This document shows, one piece after another, positions 24,759 through 36,148 of a stretch of 64,000 nt of DNA. The position numbers and the translations under genes were made by a program. The stretch comes from Elmis aenea (lineage: Eukaryota; Arthropoda; Insecta; Coleoptera; Elmidae): assembly GCA_947652605.1 (NCBI GenBank), contig OX393581.1:25662788-25726787 (forward strand), read 5' to 3'. Position 1 is the first letter of the stretch. Each line of letters starts with the position of its first letter. The notes beneath the pieces are model-generated. The model was not told the origin of the DNA. It made no database searches and saw only the letters and a list, made by a program, of their open reading frames with translations.

Positions 24759-25977
24759 CAGGGTGGGCAAATTTCGATGTTTTAATAGGGAATCTCGGTA
24801 ACTATAAGAGATATCAAAAAACGGACCGCGCATCCTCGATCTCTTTTTTCGAGAAAAAGTTAATGGTGAAAACTAAAATTGGTAATCGTCTTTTGTTTTC
24901 GAGTTATCGCCGATAACTCGATTTTTCGACTTCTCGTTTTATGACTGTATCTCGCTTGTTTATGAAAATAAACAAAAATAATTTTGACGTTCTACAGGCA
25001 CTTTTTTGATAAGAATACAGTGGCGTAGACAATTTTTCAAAAAAAAAATCCGAAATTCGAGTTGTGATATAAAGTTTTTTTTTTTTAATGGAATCCGTAA
25101 TTGACTATGACTAATTTAAATTCCTTATTTTTTTGTCATTCCAAATATATAAGGGTTGATGTATTTATTTTTAATAATACGCAAGTTACGGAGGTTTTTT
25201 AGTTTTTTTTAAAAACAAAATTATAGTAGGCTGTGAAAACAAAAACAAAACAAGGTGTAAAACCTTTTAAAACTCATTTAGTACAAGTTATGAAGGTTTT
25301 GTAATTTGTTGTTGTGATAAACATTACAAATATTTGAACATAAGATAAACTACAATAAACTACATTACTGCAGATTCCGACTTTATCGTTGTGTCCTTAT
25401 TGTTATATATTTATAATGTTTATCACAACAACAAATTACAAAACCTTCGTAACTTGTACCAAATGAGTTTTAAAAGGTTTTACACCTTGTTTTGTTTTTG
25501 TTTTCACAGCCTACTATAATTTTGTTAAAAAAAAAAACTAAAAAACCTCCGTAACTTGCGTATTATTGAAAATAAATACATAAACCCTTATATATTTGGA
25601 ATGACAAAAAAATAAGGAATTTAAATAAGTCATAGCCAACTATGAGTTCTATTTAAAAAAATACAACTTTATGTCACAACTCGAATTTCGGAATTTTTTT
25701 TTAAAAAATTGTCTACGCCACTGCATTTCTATCCAAAAAGTGCCTGTAGAACGTCAAAGTTAGTTTTGTTTATTTTCATAAACAAGCGAGATACAGTCAT
25801 AAAACGAGTAGTCGAAAAATCGAGTTATCGGCGATAACTCGAAAACAAAAGCAATAACCAATTTTAGTTTTCACCATTAACTTTTTTTCGAAAAAAGAGA
25901 TCGAGGATGCGCGGTCCGTTTTTTGATACCTCTTATAGTTACCGAGATTCCCTATTAAAACATCGAAACTTGCCCAG
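24759..25977. mobile_element. Foldback element with near-complete dyad symmetry
   Basis: The left end CAGGGTGGGCAAATTTCGATG mirrors CATCGAAACTTGCCCAGC at the right, whose last bases are lost. Arms of about 580 nt (including CGGACCGCGCATCCTCGATC) flank a centre near 25370. A fragment of the same family, without ends, occurs at about 29075-29165. No transposase was recognised. Confidence 0.82.
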
Positions 25978-26201
25978 CTCCTGATATTGATGCAGACGAC
26001 AACAGCAGCGAAAGTAGCGATAACGAAAAATTTCTAAAATTGACAAGTGTTGTTTTTGCAAAGAACGCCTCAATTTCAAAAAACAAGTCCAACATATTTT
26101 ATCGTAGAAAAAACATCTGAACGTCATTTAATGCAGTATTTGCTGCTATTTTCAAAAATATGAGATTTATAGGGGTGCGACAGTCAAATTGAATCACCCG
26201 G
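25978..26201. repeat. Half of a CCGGGTGATTCAG foldback element
   Basis: The right end AGGGGTGCGACAGTC...CACCCGG followed by TA matches the right end of the element at 54558-56212. No left end is present. The internal plus-strand stretch reads DIDADDNSSESSDNEKF before stops; this may be a coding relic but is not assignable. Confidence 0.55.
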
Positions 26202-26869
26202 TATAATTCAGTGCTATTATCGTTTAAATATGTAAGGATATAAAAATTGCATTTGCACATTCAACTAATTAACGATCACACTAATTTAATAAGAACATGA
26301 TAATTTCATTTTAAGCCAATAGAAAATTATATATTTTTAGTAATTAAGACATTAAGAGACATGCTTTAATGTTTAATATATGTATTTCTTGATGTATCAG
26401 AGTAATTATCTGTCCTTACACTGTATCTTTTTTAAATATATGATTCATTGAACCTCTTAGAAATTGTGTAATTAATTACTCGGTAAAAGATCAAGTTATG
26501 AAAATATACATATTTTTTTACATTTATTTGATCATTTTAATAAATAGAAGATTAGCTAGCTAATAAATTCAGTACAGCAAAAATAAAATATGTCGACCTC
26601 AATTTTAAATCAAATAATAGCAAAAGAACATAAAAGCTTATATACTGCTTAAAAAATAATTTGTTTTTGTAAACCCCTCGTACACCCAGTAGTTCTTGTG
26701 TAGCATAGTTTAATTGTTGGTCAAGTCAATAGTTCCAGAGTGTTCTGTGGTTCCAGGTGTCAACTTTGCGTTGTGCATGTTCTGTAGTTGTGCACATAAC
26801 CAATAACCTGGTACAAAAGCATGGTCGTATCGTCGATTTGTACATAAAAGTCTTATACAATTCTGCAAT
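26202..26869. promoter_or_regulatory. Upstream region of Sas10
   Basis: AT-rich, no frame. The 3' 150 nt (about 26690-26869) is richer in GC and T/G runs and probably contains the Sas10 promoter and 5' untranslated leader. No specific motif can be assigned. Confidence 0.3.
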
Positions 26870-28703
26870 ATGACATCAACACATATAAGGTAAGTCTAAA
26901 ATTGAGTATTTATACAATTTACTGATAATTTGTGATACAGATTCGACTCTGATGTCGATGAGGAGTACCACGAAACAGATTCTGAGGACGATTTCACTGA
27001 GAAAGAGAAAATCTTGTTAAAAAAGGCTCGTAATAGACATGAAGTTCAGTCTGATAGTGAAGTAAGTAATGTATTCACTAGTGATTCAGTTTTTTAAACT
27101 TCTGGTTAAATAGGTGGAAGTTTATGGAGTGCACTCTGACACGAGCAGCGATATCGCATTAAGTGATGTGGAAGGACAAGCAAATGATGATGATCTACCT
27201 AATGTACGTGCTTGGGGAAAGAATAAACGTCACTTTTATTCCACCGATTATGTGGATCCTGATTATGGTGGTTATCAAGGAAAAGACGCGGCACTTGCTG
27301 ATTTCGAAGAGGAAGAAGCTAAAAGCTTACAGAAGCAACTCGCTCAGCAATTGGATGATGACGATTTTGCTTTTGATTTTTTTGGACAAGTAAGTAAAAT
27401 TATTTTACATACAATCAATCACAAGTTATGTCAGCAAATTAGATGGATTTACATTTTTTTTAAAGAAAGTGGATGCTGAGAAAAAGCAGTCTGAAGAAAT
27501 TATAACAACCGATATATCAACTTTGTCAAAAAGGCAAAAACTCCAGCTTCTAGAAAAAGAAGCTCCGGAATTTTTTGGTCTTCTAGAGGACTTTAAAAGT
27601 AATTATTGTGGAACGTAGTGTACTTTTATGATTATTAGTAATTTTTTTACAGTTAAAATTTTGCTGTTAAAAGATTACATATGTCCTGTAATACGAATGG
27701 AGAAAAATAACAAAATACCCGAGTGTGAAGCTTTGAAATTTGTTCAAACGCATTACCACCTTATTTTAAAGTGAGTTATCCATTTTGAAATCATATGTCG
27801 AGAATTTCACGAGCAGATCTTAATTTTTTTGTAGCTACTGCATCAACATTTACATGTACCTGTTATTAAAAGCATCTAGATTGAACATACAAAGCCATCC
27901 AATTGTTGGACGATTATATCAGTACCGTCAGCTATTCAGCAAGATCGAGCCAATTTTTGAAGAAATAATTAAGCCGCAAATTGAAATGTTAATAGAAAAA
28001 GATGTATGTATTAAAACACTTGAGTTTTCCATGTTGTTGCAGCTTTAAAATTAATTTTGTTTATCTTCCTGATTTTTAGAAAGAAGATAGTCAAAATGAT
28101 GCCATCTTTAACAAATCTAAGAAGAAAGTATTGAAAATACTTTCAACTTTAGATGCCCATAAAGAGGATAAAGTTCGAAAACGTAAAAATTCGGACAGCT
28201 CCGCATCTAGTGAACTTCATCAGAAAATAAAAACAAAGAAATCAGAAAATGCAAATGAAACATTAATTGTTGATAAGCTAGCATCAATGAACAATTTAAA
28301 TAAAGATTTAGAAGAATCAGACGATAGTATGGAAGAAACAAATGACAAATTAAGCCCTGAAGGTACAAAATAAGGTAAAATGACTGAACTTATTTTACTT
28401 AAATTTTTTTAGATGCTGAAGATACGAGACGTCGAATTACGTACCAGATAGCAAAAAATAAAGGTTTAACACCGTACCGCAAAAAGGAACTGAAAAATCC
28501 GAGAGTCAAACACAGAAATAAATATCGAAAAGCAAAGATACGTCGCAAGGGAGCGGTAAATATCGAGTAGCACATCTCAATACTGTAAATTAATGTTTAT
28601 TTATTTTTAGGTACGAGCTGTTCGCACTGAATTAACACGATACGGAGGAGAAATTTCAGGCATTAAAACTACGGTGTCGAAAAGTATCAAAATTAAATCG
28701 TAA
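26870..28703 (+). CDS. Sas10: Sas10/UTP3, small-subunit processome protein
   Basis: Nine exons: 26870-26889, 26941-27061, 27114-27389, 27466-27598, 27653-27770, 27835-28003, 28080-28362, 28413-28555, 28611-28703. They give 452 codons (451 residues), near the human 479. The N-terminus is acidic, followed by WGKNKRHFYSTDYVDPDYGG and an EEEEAKSLQKQLAQQL helix. The middle carries the Sas10/Utp3/C1D domain (LEKEAPEFFGLLEDFK, then IYMYLLLKASRLNIQSHP). The C-terminal Sas10 domain is unmistakable: RRRITYQIAKNKGLTPYRKK, NPRVKHRNKYRKAKIRRKGA and GGEISGIKT. The family acts in the nucleolar U3 processome in 18S rRNA maturation and was named from yeast silencing. Introns are short (50-110 nt), unlike the neighbours, and free of transposons. 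The first exon encodes only six full codons. Confidence 0.95.
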
Positions 28704-28761
28704 CGACACTATTTTAGCTGTAAAGATAATTAAGTGAAAGACGTGTTTTTATTAGGTACAT

Positions 28762-28767
28762 AATAAA
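28762..28767 (+). terminator. Poly-A signal of Sas10
   Basis: AATAAA lies 59 nt after the Sas10 stop, followed by T-rich sequence. It is the first canonical signal downstream. Confidence 0.6.
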
Positions 28768-28799
28768 TGCTTGCAAATTTGCTTTTTTTATTCTTGCGT

Positions 28800-29776
28800 G
28801 CATCTTATAGGGCTGCATTCACCTAAAGGTAGGGTTGCCAACTGTCCTTTTTTGAAAAGGACAGTCCTTTTTTAGGCACCTTTTGTCCTTTTTTTCAGTA
28901 AAATGATTAACAAAAACTTTAAAAGAAAAAATATAAAAATCAATACAAAAATGTACTTATATATTATTAGTAAAGAATTTTAAATTTACCACTGATTATG
29001 TTACCATGTACTAGTAAAACTACAATTTATACAGTTGGCGCTATAGTAACTGGTTCGTTTTTTTTTCCAGCCTACTTTTTGTTTTTATAACAATTATTGA
29101 TAAAATAAATTAACAAACCTTTGCAATTTGCGTATTATTGAAAATAAATACATCAACCCTTATACAGGGTGATTCATCGTCGGGCTTTCATAGCGCCCCG
29201 CCCGTAGGAGAAAAAAAACTTAAATACATAAAGTTATTGGTTTAAAAAGATCTACGTCGTAAAATTATTTTCATCTATACAGGGTGTCCCATTTTTGCGC
29301 TATAACAAAAACAAAGATTTTTTTAAATGGAACACCCTGTATATTTTTAGGTCATCGGATGTCATTTTTTAACCTCTACATGAATGTCTGTTTTTTGATT
29401 TAGTGCCAGTGTTGCCAACTTATTAATTTTTTTCCGAAAAATCTTACACAAGCAGGCTTAACTTTAAAAAATCGTAGCCACCTCGTTTTTTAATGTTAAG
29501 AAATAAGTTTTAGCAATAATGTTAGTCTAGTTGGGGAGCAACATTTTAAAAATAAAAAATTTAAATTTATTGATACAGGGTGTTCACAAAAAAATGCCAA
29601 ACTTCCCAAATTTCAAAGTGACATAACTCATTTTCTTCAAATGTAAACACCCTTATTTTATTTTACTATTCGATAGCTTTTTTTCTCCCCTTCAATTTTT
29701 ATGAGGGGTGTCCTACGTCTAAACCCCGTAGTTGTTGAGATATTCAATACTTTTCAAAAAAGTAGCCATTTAGTTA
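28800..29776. repeat. Patchwork of foldback fragments
   Basis: Several isolated CAGGGTG-type ends occur with no full partner: CAGGGTGATTCATCG (29167), CAGGGTGTCCCATTTT (29281), GAACACCCTGTATATTT (about 29329) and CAGGGTGTTCAC (29577). A piece of the 24759-25977 family lies at about 29075-29165. A GTCCTTTT hairpin occurs at about 28845-28885. No gene is visible. Confidence 0.5.
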
Positions 29777-30430
29777 CTAAAGATAGAGGGTAGGTTTAAA
29801 TTTGGTAATGTTGCTAAATTTTATGATAATCAATATTATCAAAACAGATTTGAAATATCTTCAACTTTTTTAAAAAAACTGAAAAAATGTTTTTTCGTTT
29901 TTTGCTATAACTTTTTTACTTATTTTTTTTTTTAATCTGTAAAAACTTACTTTGCCACTTTTTATTTTACTTTTGTCGATACTAACTTTTAAATTTTTAT
30001 GGGCGACAAACTTGATTTTCATCTAGTTAATAATTATTAGATATGTTGAATAAATGAAAACCTTTTTTTTCAAATAAATACGTTGTTTATGTAAATAACA
30101 TAATCATGTAATACATTTTTTAAATCAGAAAAAAAAGTTCTAGCTAACTAAATGAAAATCAAGCTTGTCGCCCATAAGAGTTTAAAACAAAACTGAATCG
30201 GCATAGCAAAAAATTGATGGCATCATTAAAAGTAAAATGAAAAGTGGCTAGGTAAAAGTTTTTACAGATTTATAAAAAAATTAAAAAGTTAAAGCAAAAA
30301 CGAAGTCATTTTTTCAATTTTATTAAAAACAGTTGAAGATATTTCAAATATGTTTTGATATTATTGATGAGCATAAAATTTAGCAACTTTGCCAAATTTA
30401 AACCTACCCTCTATCTTCAGTAACAAGCAA
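29777..30430. repeat. Foldback core without clear ends
   Basis: Arms reading AGATAGAGGGTAGGTTTAAA on the left and its complement near 30400-30420 mirror each other for roughly 300 nt, with a centre near 30100. The terminal CAGGGTG boxes are not symmetrical, so the ends were lost or overwritten. The arm phrase GGTTTAAATTTGGCAAAG is shared with the large element at 46067-49632. Confidence 0.6.
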
Positions 30431-32496
30431 GATCCCCATGGTCGCCCTCAAATTTAAATCACGCTGTACACATAACATAAACAAAAAATGACATTTTAGT
30501 ACTAATAGTAATAAAAAGTTTATTTAAAATTACTAACTTTATTACATTCAAAGTAAAACCTAAATAATAAATATTAGTTAGATAAAAAAGTCAACTGATG
30601 ATACGGCGAGAAACCAAGAAAAGTGTATTGACTGAAAAAAAAAAGAAAACATTATTTAACCATTATTTATTATGTAGATGTTACTTTAGATGTAATAGAG
30701 TATTTTAATTAAACCTTGTTTTTCCCATGTTTTGTAACCCAACTTTCAAAAATAAACTTGCGTGAAAACACACAATGAATAATAAGAAGAGCTTTTAACG
30801 GAATAGAAAGTAGAATCACTCGAAAACGTGGAAAAAGATGAGCACGAAGGCAATTAAAACTAATAATTTATAGTTTAAAGTATCATATTTTTTTAAATAT
30901 TCAAGAACACACGAGGGCACATCAACAAAAACTTTTATTAAAAAATAGTGTTGCAATACAAAATGACAAATAAATGCAATTTCTTAGCACACCAATAACT
31001 ACTAAAAAACTGAACAAACTTATTAATTAAATACATTAAATTACTATACACACCTCGGGCTTGAACCTCCATTACAAAAAAACTGGACAAAATCAACTGT
31101 TTTTTTGGAAATAATACACAAACACAATTCTTTTTCGAGCGCTATTGATGAGGTGGTCAATGAGTTCGATGCATTAACATTCGACGATAAAAAAAAGTAA
31201 TGAATTGTACTTGTGAGATAAATTTAATTATAAGTATGGCAATGTTTGGCTTTATTTTTGTTCGGTAGAGAATAAAAAAAAAAAAAAAATATGAACATTG
31301 ATTTTTTTATATTTGACATGTGAAGGAACCACTGTGCAAATGTACGTACTCTTATTTAGTCTGAAAATGACGTATTTTGGAGTTTGCAAGTATAAGACAA
31401 ACCCCCGTTTTAGCGAGCTAAAATGAATTTTGAGTTCGAGTGTTTTATAGGTAAGATTTGCGATATAACGATCGTATTATACATGCGCGCAAGAGGGCGC
31501 TTGACCAGCTGTAACTGCTAATTTTAGGAATTTTTTATTGAAATTTTTAGAGAATAGAACTAAAAAGTTATACTATCTATTAAAGATATATTTTTACCCA
31601 CCTAGGTGTATCTAGAGTACCTCTATATAACAGGGTATGGCTACACGAACCCTCCAACTTTCTCATAGCGGCAATGGGATTATATAGGATTTCTTTTAAT
31701 AATTCAATTATTAAACGAAATTTGAAGGTAAAAACTCCATTGGCATGTGGAAATAGATGCAGTAGTAAGTATAGCAACTAAAAAGTGAGGAAAATGAAGG
31801 CTTAATAATTGTTATTACGTTATTAGCTATTAATTTTTAAAAAACATATACGCAGCGCGTATTTCCACTGTAAGCATGCAACCCATGATACACGCAGTTG
31901 TAAACAATTGTTTACATAATTCCTGTTTTAAAGTCCAATGAGCAACTGAAAAGTATAGTTTCATCAATTTAATTTCATATTTAATGACAAAATTACATTA
32001 TGAATTCCAATCATTGCTATTAAATTGATGTAGACAAATAATTACAATGCACATTTTCTTAAAAATTAAAAAAATAATTGTATTTAACTTAACTTATGAA
32101 ATTTACGTATGGTAATAACTTACACAACTATCACTAATGTCTTTTAAAGTCTTGGATCAAACTTAAACACTCTGAACACGCAAGAAAAAAATAAAATCTG
32201 TAAAATTCCGTATCAACGCAATGCAAATTATATAAAATCTGGAGGTCGCAGCCTAGTGGCAAGCAAAACTCGACCGTATATACAATAGAAACTTGTCCAT
32301 CGCTTGTCCGTACCCTGTTTATAGAGGTACCCTAGGTGTATGTAACCCTTTAAAACAGTTCCGGAAAAAAGAGACCCTTGTAAAAGCTGTTTTTCCATGT
32401 TAAAACACCTATGCAAATCACCAAGATTTAGTTATAACATACTACAATTTCTTATATCAAAGCGCTTTTGCAGGGGTTTTGCTTTTCTGTAGAACA
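30431..32496. other. Intergenic, no gene seen
   Basis: About 2 kb of AT-rich sequence without a splice-bounded frame. A short inverted pair, CACCTAGGTGTAT/GAGTACCTCTATATAACAGG near 31600-31635 and its complement near 32305-32340, and a poly-A run at about 31275-31289, are the only structures noted. Confidence 0.35.
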
Positions 32497-32808
32497 GTTT
32501 TAAGCAGGGCTTCGAACCGTAATTTTTTTCGTTCCGGTTCAATTAAAAAAATATATATCGGTTCGGTTCCGGTTTTCGTTCCAGGAAAAATAACGGTTTT
32601 TTCAGTTTACGGTTCAGCTCCGAGTGATTGCTTTTTCAATTTTTTTAAATTTTTAAATGTTTTTATTTGGTATAATAATTGGAAATAGAAGTATATAACA
32701 TATGATAATAATAAAATTTATTAAACGAAAACCGGAACTAAATCGAAAAAAAAAATCGGTTTATTACGGTTCGGTACATGTTCAACAAACTCGCGTGTTT
32801 TATTTATA

Positions 32809-34075
32809 CAAGGTGTGTATAAATTGGCGGAAGCGCTACACGTGACGATGTTCTTCGTAAAATTCTAAGTCGAAAATCTTGATACAAAAATGTAGTACCA
32901 TTCTTCCTATGGCCTCAGGAACCATTTAAAGAAAAAAAAAATTGGCAACATTGCATACATTGATTTGCGTTTGGATATTTTTTTATCAAACAGGTCACGT
33001 GTTTTTTTCCGCTCGCGCGGAGACTGCTATAGGGGGGTTGACCCCCTCTTCAGTCGTTAGAGGTACAAGGATAATGGGTAGGGATGTGGATAGTCAAGGA
33101 TGGGTAAGGATAGGTGGAACTACTACCACAGCATTTGCCTAACCATAGAGGAAACCACCTGAAACCTCTACAATGACAGTCGGCCCTGGGAATCGAACCC
33201 AGGACCTCCCGATTACAAGTTAGGTTGTTTTACCAACCAGCCAAGCTCGTTTTTTTTTATTTTTTTATCAGCAATTTTTACTTAGGTATTTACAATTTTT
33301 GTTCGAACTGAAAGCCTTCAATTCGTAAACATAGCTGCAAACGTTTGGGTATCGTAAAACACAAACTAGAAATAATTACGAGAAAAACAGAGATGACAGC
33401 TAATGACAATGTTGCCATATGTATTATTTTCATTCAAATCAGTTATTTACAGTGGTGAGCTGTAGGGGGCTCGCGTGAGCCATTTGTTAAATTATTCCTT
33501 AATTTGCGAGCCCCTTGTTCTTCTTGTTAACCATTTTCTCAAGAAAAAATATATCTTAAAATCATTGTCATTACATACATTTGTAAAGCGACGAAGTCAT
33601 GCATATCAAGCAATGACGATTAAATTTAGAATAACCCGTCGCACAATAGAATTTTTTGAATTATGTACAATCACTCGATTATTCACGTTTGAATTTAAAA
33701 TGCCATTTTTTTTCCAACATATAATTAACATTATTTTTTTGTTTTTATTTAACTATGAGCGAGCCCTTTGTTAAAAATTTCATAGCTCACCACTGGTTAT
33801 TTACATATTTTCAACACCAATTTTCGAAAGGAAGAACACAATATCTAGGAAAAAATACTATTCGAAATTTATTTTTATTCCAAATTGCAGCTTTTTCATT
33901 TGCAAGTATTAAATAATAACGCTTATTAAAGGGCTAAATGTCAAAACTTTGAGGACCTCTTGCAGACACAGCAAGCATGGTACAACATTTTTGTATTAAG
34001 ATTTTCGACTTGGAATTTTACGAAGAACATCGCCACATGTACCGCTTCTGCCAATTTTTACACACCCTGTATAAA
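32809..34075. mobile_element. Foldback nested inside a hAT MITE
   Basis: The left end ACAAGGTGTGTATAAATTGGC mirrors GCCAATTTTTACACACCCTGT at the right. The arms include TTCTTCGTAAAATTC and AAAATCTTGATAC with their complements at about 33990-34030. Its interior holds a tRNA-derived SINE and other AT-rich sequence. Confidence 0.72.
33182..33248 (-). repeat. tRNA-Thr-like head of a SINE
   Basis: On the minus strand the sequence resembles a tRNA from the D-arm to the T-arm: a TGGCTGGTTGG A-box-like stretch, a CTTGTAA anticodon loop (TGT, threonine) and a perfect GGTTCGATTCC B box (33188-33198). The acceptor-stem halves do not pair and no intact tRNA can be folded, so this is the pol III promoter head of a SINE, not a tRNA gene. 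The SINE body probably continues toward 33000. Confidence 0.65.
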
Positions 34076-34218
34076 TAAAACACGCGAGTTTGTTGAACAT
34101 GTACCGAACCGTAATAAACCGATATTTTTTTTCGATTTAGTTCCGGTTTTCGTTCCGACAAAAATAAAGGTTTTTTCCGGTTTTCGGTTCAGTTCCGGTT
34201 CGAAGCCCTGGTTTTAAG

Positions 34219-34809
34219 GTATTTTCAAAAACTTTGCATCATTTTATTTACAAAGGATGTGCTCATTATTGTTAATTAGAAGAATTATGATTTTATCTCT
34301 TGACGGTTTCATGGACAACGGCATAAAGATCTTTATTTTTAATTCTTGCAGTTTTTCCCGCTGTAAATTATCAGCCACAACTCTGCAAAACATTATTTTT
34401 GATGCAATCAACAGATTTTTGTTTAGATTCTAGCAACACCATATCTTGGCTTTTCCTTGTCAGCAAACGTGAGTAAAAGTTTCTTTGAACAGGAAGCGTT
34501 TAACAAAAAATAAAACTCTTAATACGTTTTAAAAACGTTTATATACATTTCAGATCTCGAAACTATCATTAAATTTGGCAATAATAGTAATAAAATACAT
34601 AAAAATTATTAAACAGTATTAAATTATAATACATAATGAATAAATTGTATTAAAAATAAGTTACGAATGCGTATACTTAACTCTCTAACACCCAACATTA
34701 CTTAAACAGTAACTTTTTACAATCAGTATATATTTTAAAATGTAGAAAACAAACTTTTACAATATACTGTGAGTCAAGACAACATTGATATCATTTTAAA
34801 TCTACTTAT
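34219..34809. other. Intergenic, no gene seen
   Basis: AT-rich sequence downstream (minus-strand sense) of the orphan exon at 34810. It may be its 3' untranslated region. No repeats with clear ends were noted. Confidence 0.3.
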
Positions 34810-35025
34810 TTACTTAAATGTATCTTTCGCATGCTCTACAAACTTTAAGCCATCTAAAACTACAGACCAAGCTGTAAAAACACTTCCACTTACATAAAAC
34901 TTCTTTCTGTAACACGTACGATGTGCCTTGCTTAATTTTCGACCTTCACGCACAATTCTTTCCACCTGCATTAAGCGAGATGTTAATGATATCCTGAAGC
35001 CTTTTTGAGTGTTAAAACTTAATAT
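34810..35025 (-). CDS. Unassigned terminal coding exon
   Basis: A 216-nt minus-strand frame begins directly after a TGTACAG splice acceptor and runs 71 codons to TAA. It reads NTQKGFRISLTSRLMQVERI, then REGRKLSKAHRTCYRKKF, then SGSVFTAWSVVLDGLKF, with a basic middle and a short hydrophobic segment. Codon use looks like real coding sequence. It lies 1.1 kb past the Wdr26 stop on the same strand, but its phase (0) does not fit the last Wdr26 donor (phase 1). An alternative is a small protein starting at the internal MQVERI. I do not recognise the family and no upstream partner exon was found, so it may belong to a gene nested in Wdr26 introns or be an old fragment. Confidence 0.45.
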   Translation of the reverse strand: MLSFNTQKGFRISLTSRLMQVERIVREGRKLSKAHRTCYRKKFYVSGSVFTAWSVVLDGLKFVEHAKDTFK

Positions 35026-35464
35026 CTGTACATTACATATGAATAAATGTATGGATCACGAACGGGATCACAAACAACACTTCGACATGCTTAAATGTTG
35101 CGTTAAATTGAAGACAGGCTCGTGTTTAAAGGCAAGATGAGACTAGTTATCAAAAAAAGGGCAAAACATTTATATGTACATGGAATATTAAAAAATATTT
35201 TGAAATTCAAAAACTTGTGTCCTGAAACTGTTTTTTTATTAAATACTTCAACATAAAAATCACACTGATTACTTAGTCTTGTTTAAAATTTTTATTATTT
35301 AAATAACTGGCTAAATTTTGTAATAATATATTACTTGCTTTTTTAATGGATCACGGACGATTTCCAATGTCCATGATTAATAATAAAACCTAAATAATAA
35401 TGATAGTTCAGCGTAATAGCTTGGGAGAAACTGAATTTTTTAAGAGAATAAATATTTTTGTTGA

Positions 35465-35680
35465 CAAATTCCCTGTAACGATTTAGTAAAACTTATTCCA
35501 TACAGATACGTCATATGCATTTTAAAACGCAACACTAACGAATTCGACTGCATCCAGCTCAATTACGATAATTATTCAAAACCAAATTTGCTTAAAGAAG
35601 TAGCTGCAAGCAAAAAGAAAATTGTTTCATGTGTTAAAGTCGAAGCTGAACGAACGGAGTTCATTTTAAAAATTGCATGA
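35465..35680 (+). pseudogene. Open frame without start, possible gene fragment
   Basis: A plus-strand frame of 71 codons between stops reads LIPYRYVICILKRNTNEFDC, then SKPNLLKEVAASKKKIV and VKVEAERTEFILKIA, and ends in TGA. It has no ATG. A possible acceptor (CCATACAG) lies at about 35500. The codon pattern looks coding, but no family is recognised and no neighbouring exon was found. Confidence 0.25.
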
Positions 35681-36148
35681 TTAAAATTACGTCGTCCTAG
35701 ACGTTAATACTTTCAAAAACTAATCTACAAATATCTAAGTGTTATAAATAGCGTAAATCATACGGCATTGTTTAAGTGCTAAAATATTAATAAAATATAT
35801 TCATTTTTGAGTAATACCTGTCTAACTTTGTTTTTAAACACGTGATTTTAAGTACTTTAACGTCTGGTAGTTGTAGCTAGAAGGTTCTTTGTTTCTTTAA
35901 ATTAACATTAAACTTTTCTCAAACAACTTAACTTCTGAATAATATAAAATATGGCTGTCTTTAGTGATAAAATATCGTTTATATTGCGAGAACTTCTTTA
36001 AACGACTTTGGTTTTACAAAATACCATCAAAAGTTGTGTTAATAAATATTGGATGATGATCTATGAATAACAATGGTAACAACTTATTGCTGGTATTTGT
36101 CACGTAGCGCTCTCAGCAACCTTGATTCAGTCTTGAACGATTGTAGTA

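Larger units (their letters stand above)
32505..34210. mobile_element. hAT-type MITE, copy 2, with nested insertion
   Basis: Ends CAGGGCTTCGAACCG / CGGTTCGAAGCCCTG are flanked by the perfect 8-bp duplication GTTTTAAG (32497-32504, 34211-34218). The arms are the same CGGTTC-rich hairpin as in copies 1 and 3. A second foldback (32809-34075) sits in its centre and accounts for its length. Confidence 0.85.

Noticed and set aside
32228..32416. 62-codon minus-strand frame near 32.3 kb
   Set aside because: No splice partners, no motif, and it overlaps a short inverted repeat.
33182..33248. tRNA-Thr gene
   Set aside because: The acceptor stem does not pair and the sequence continues as a repeat body; only promoter boxes are retained.
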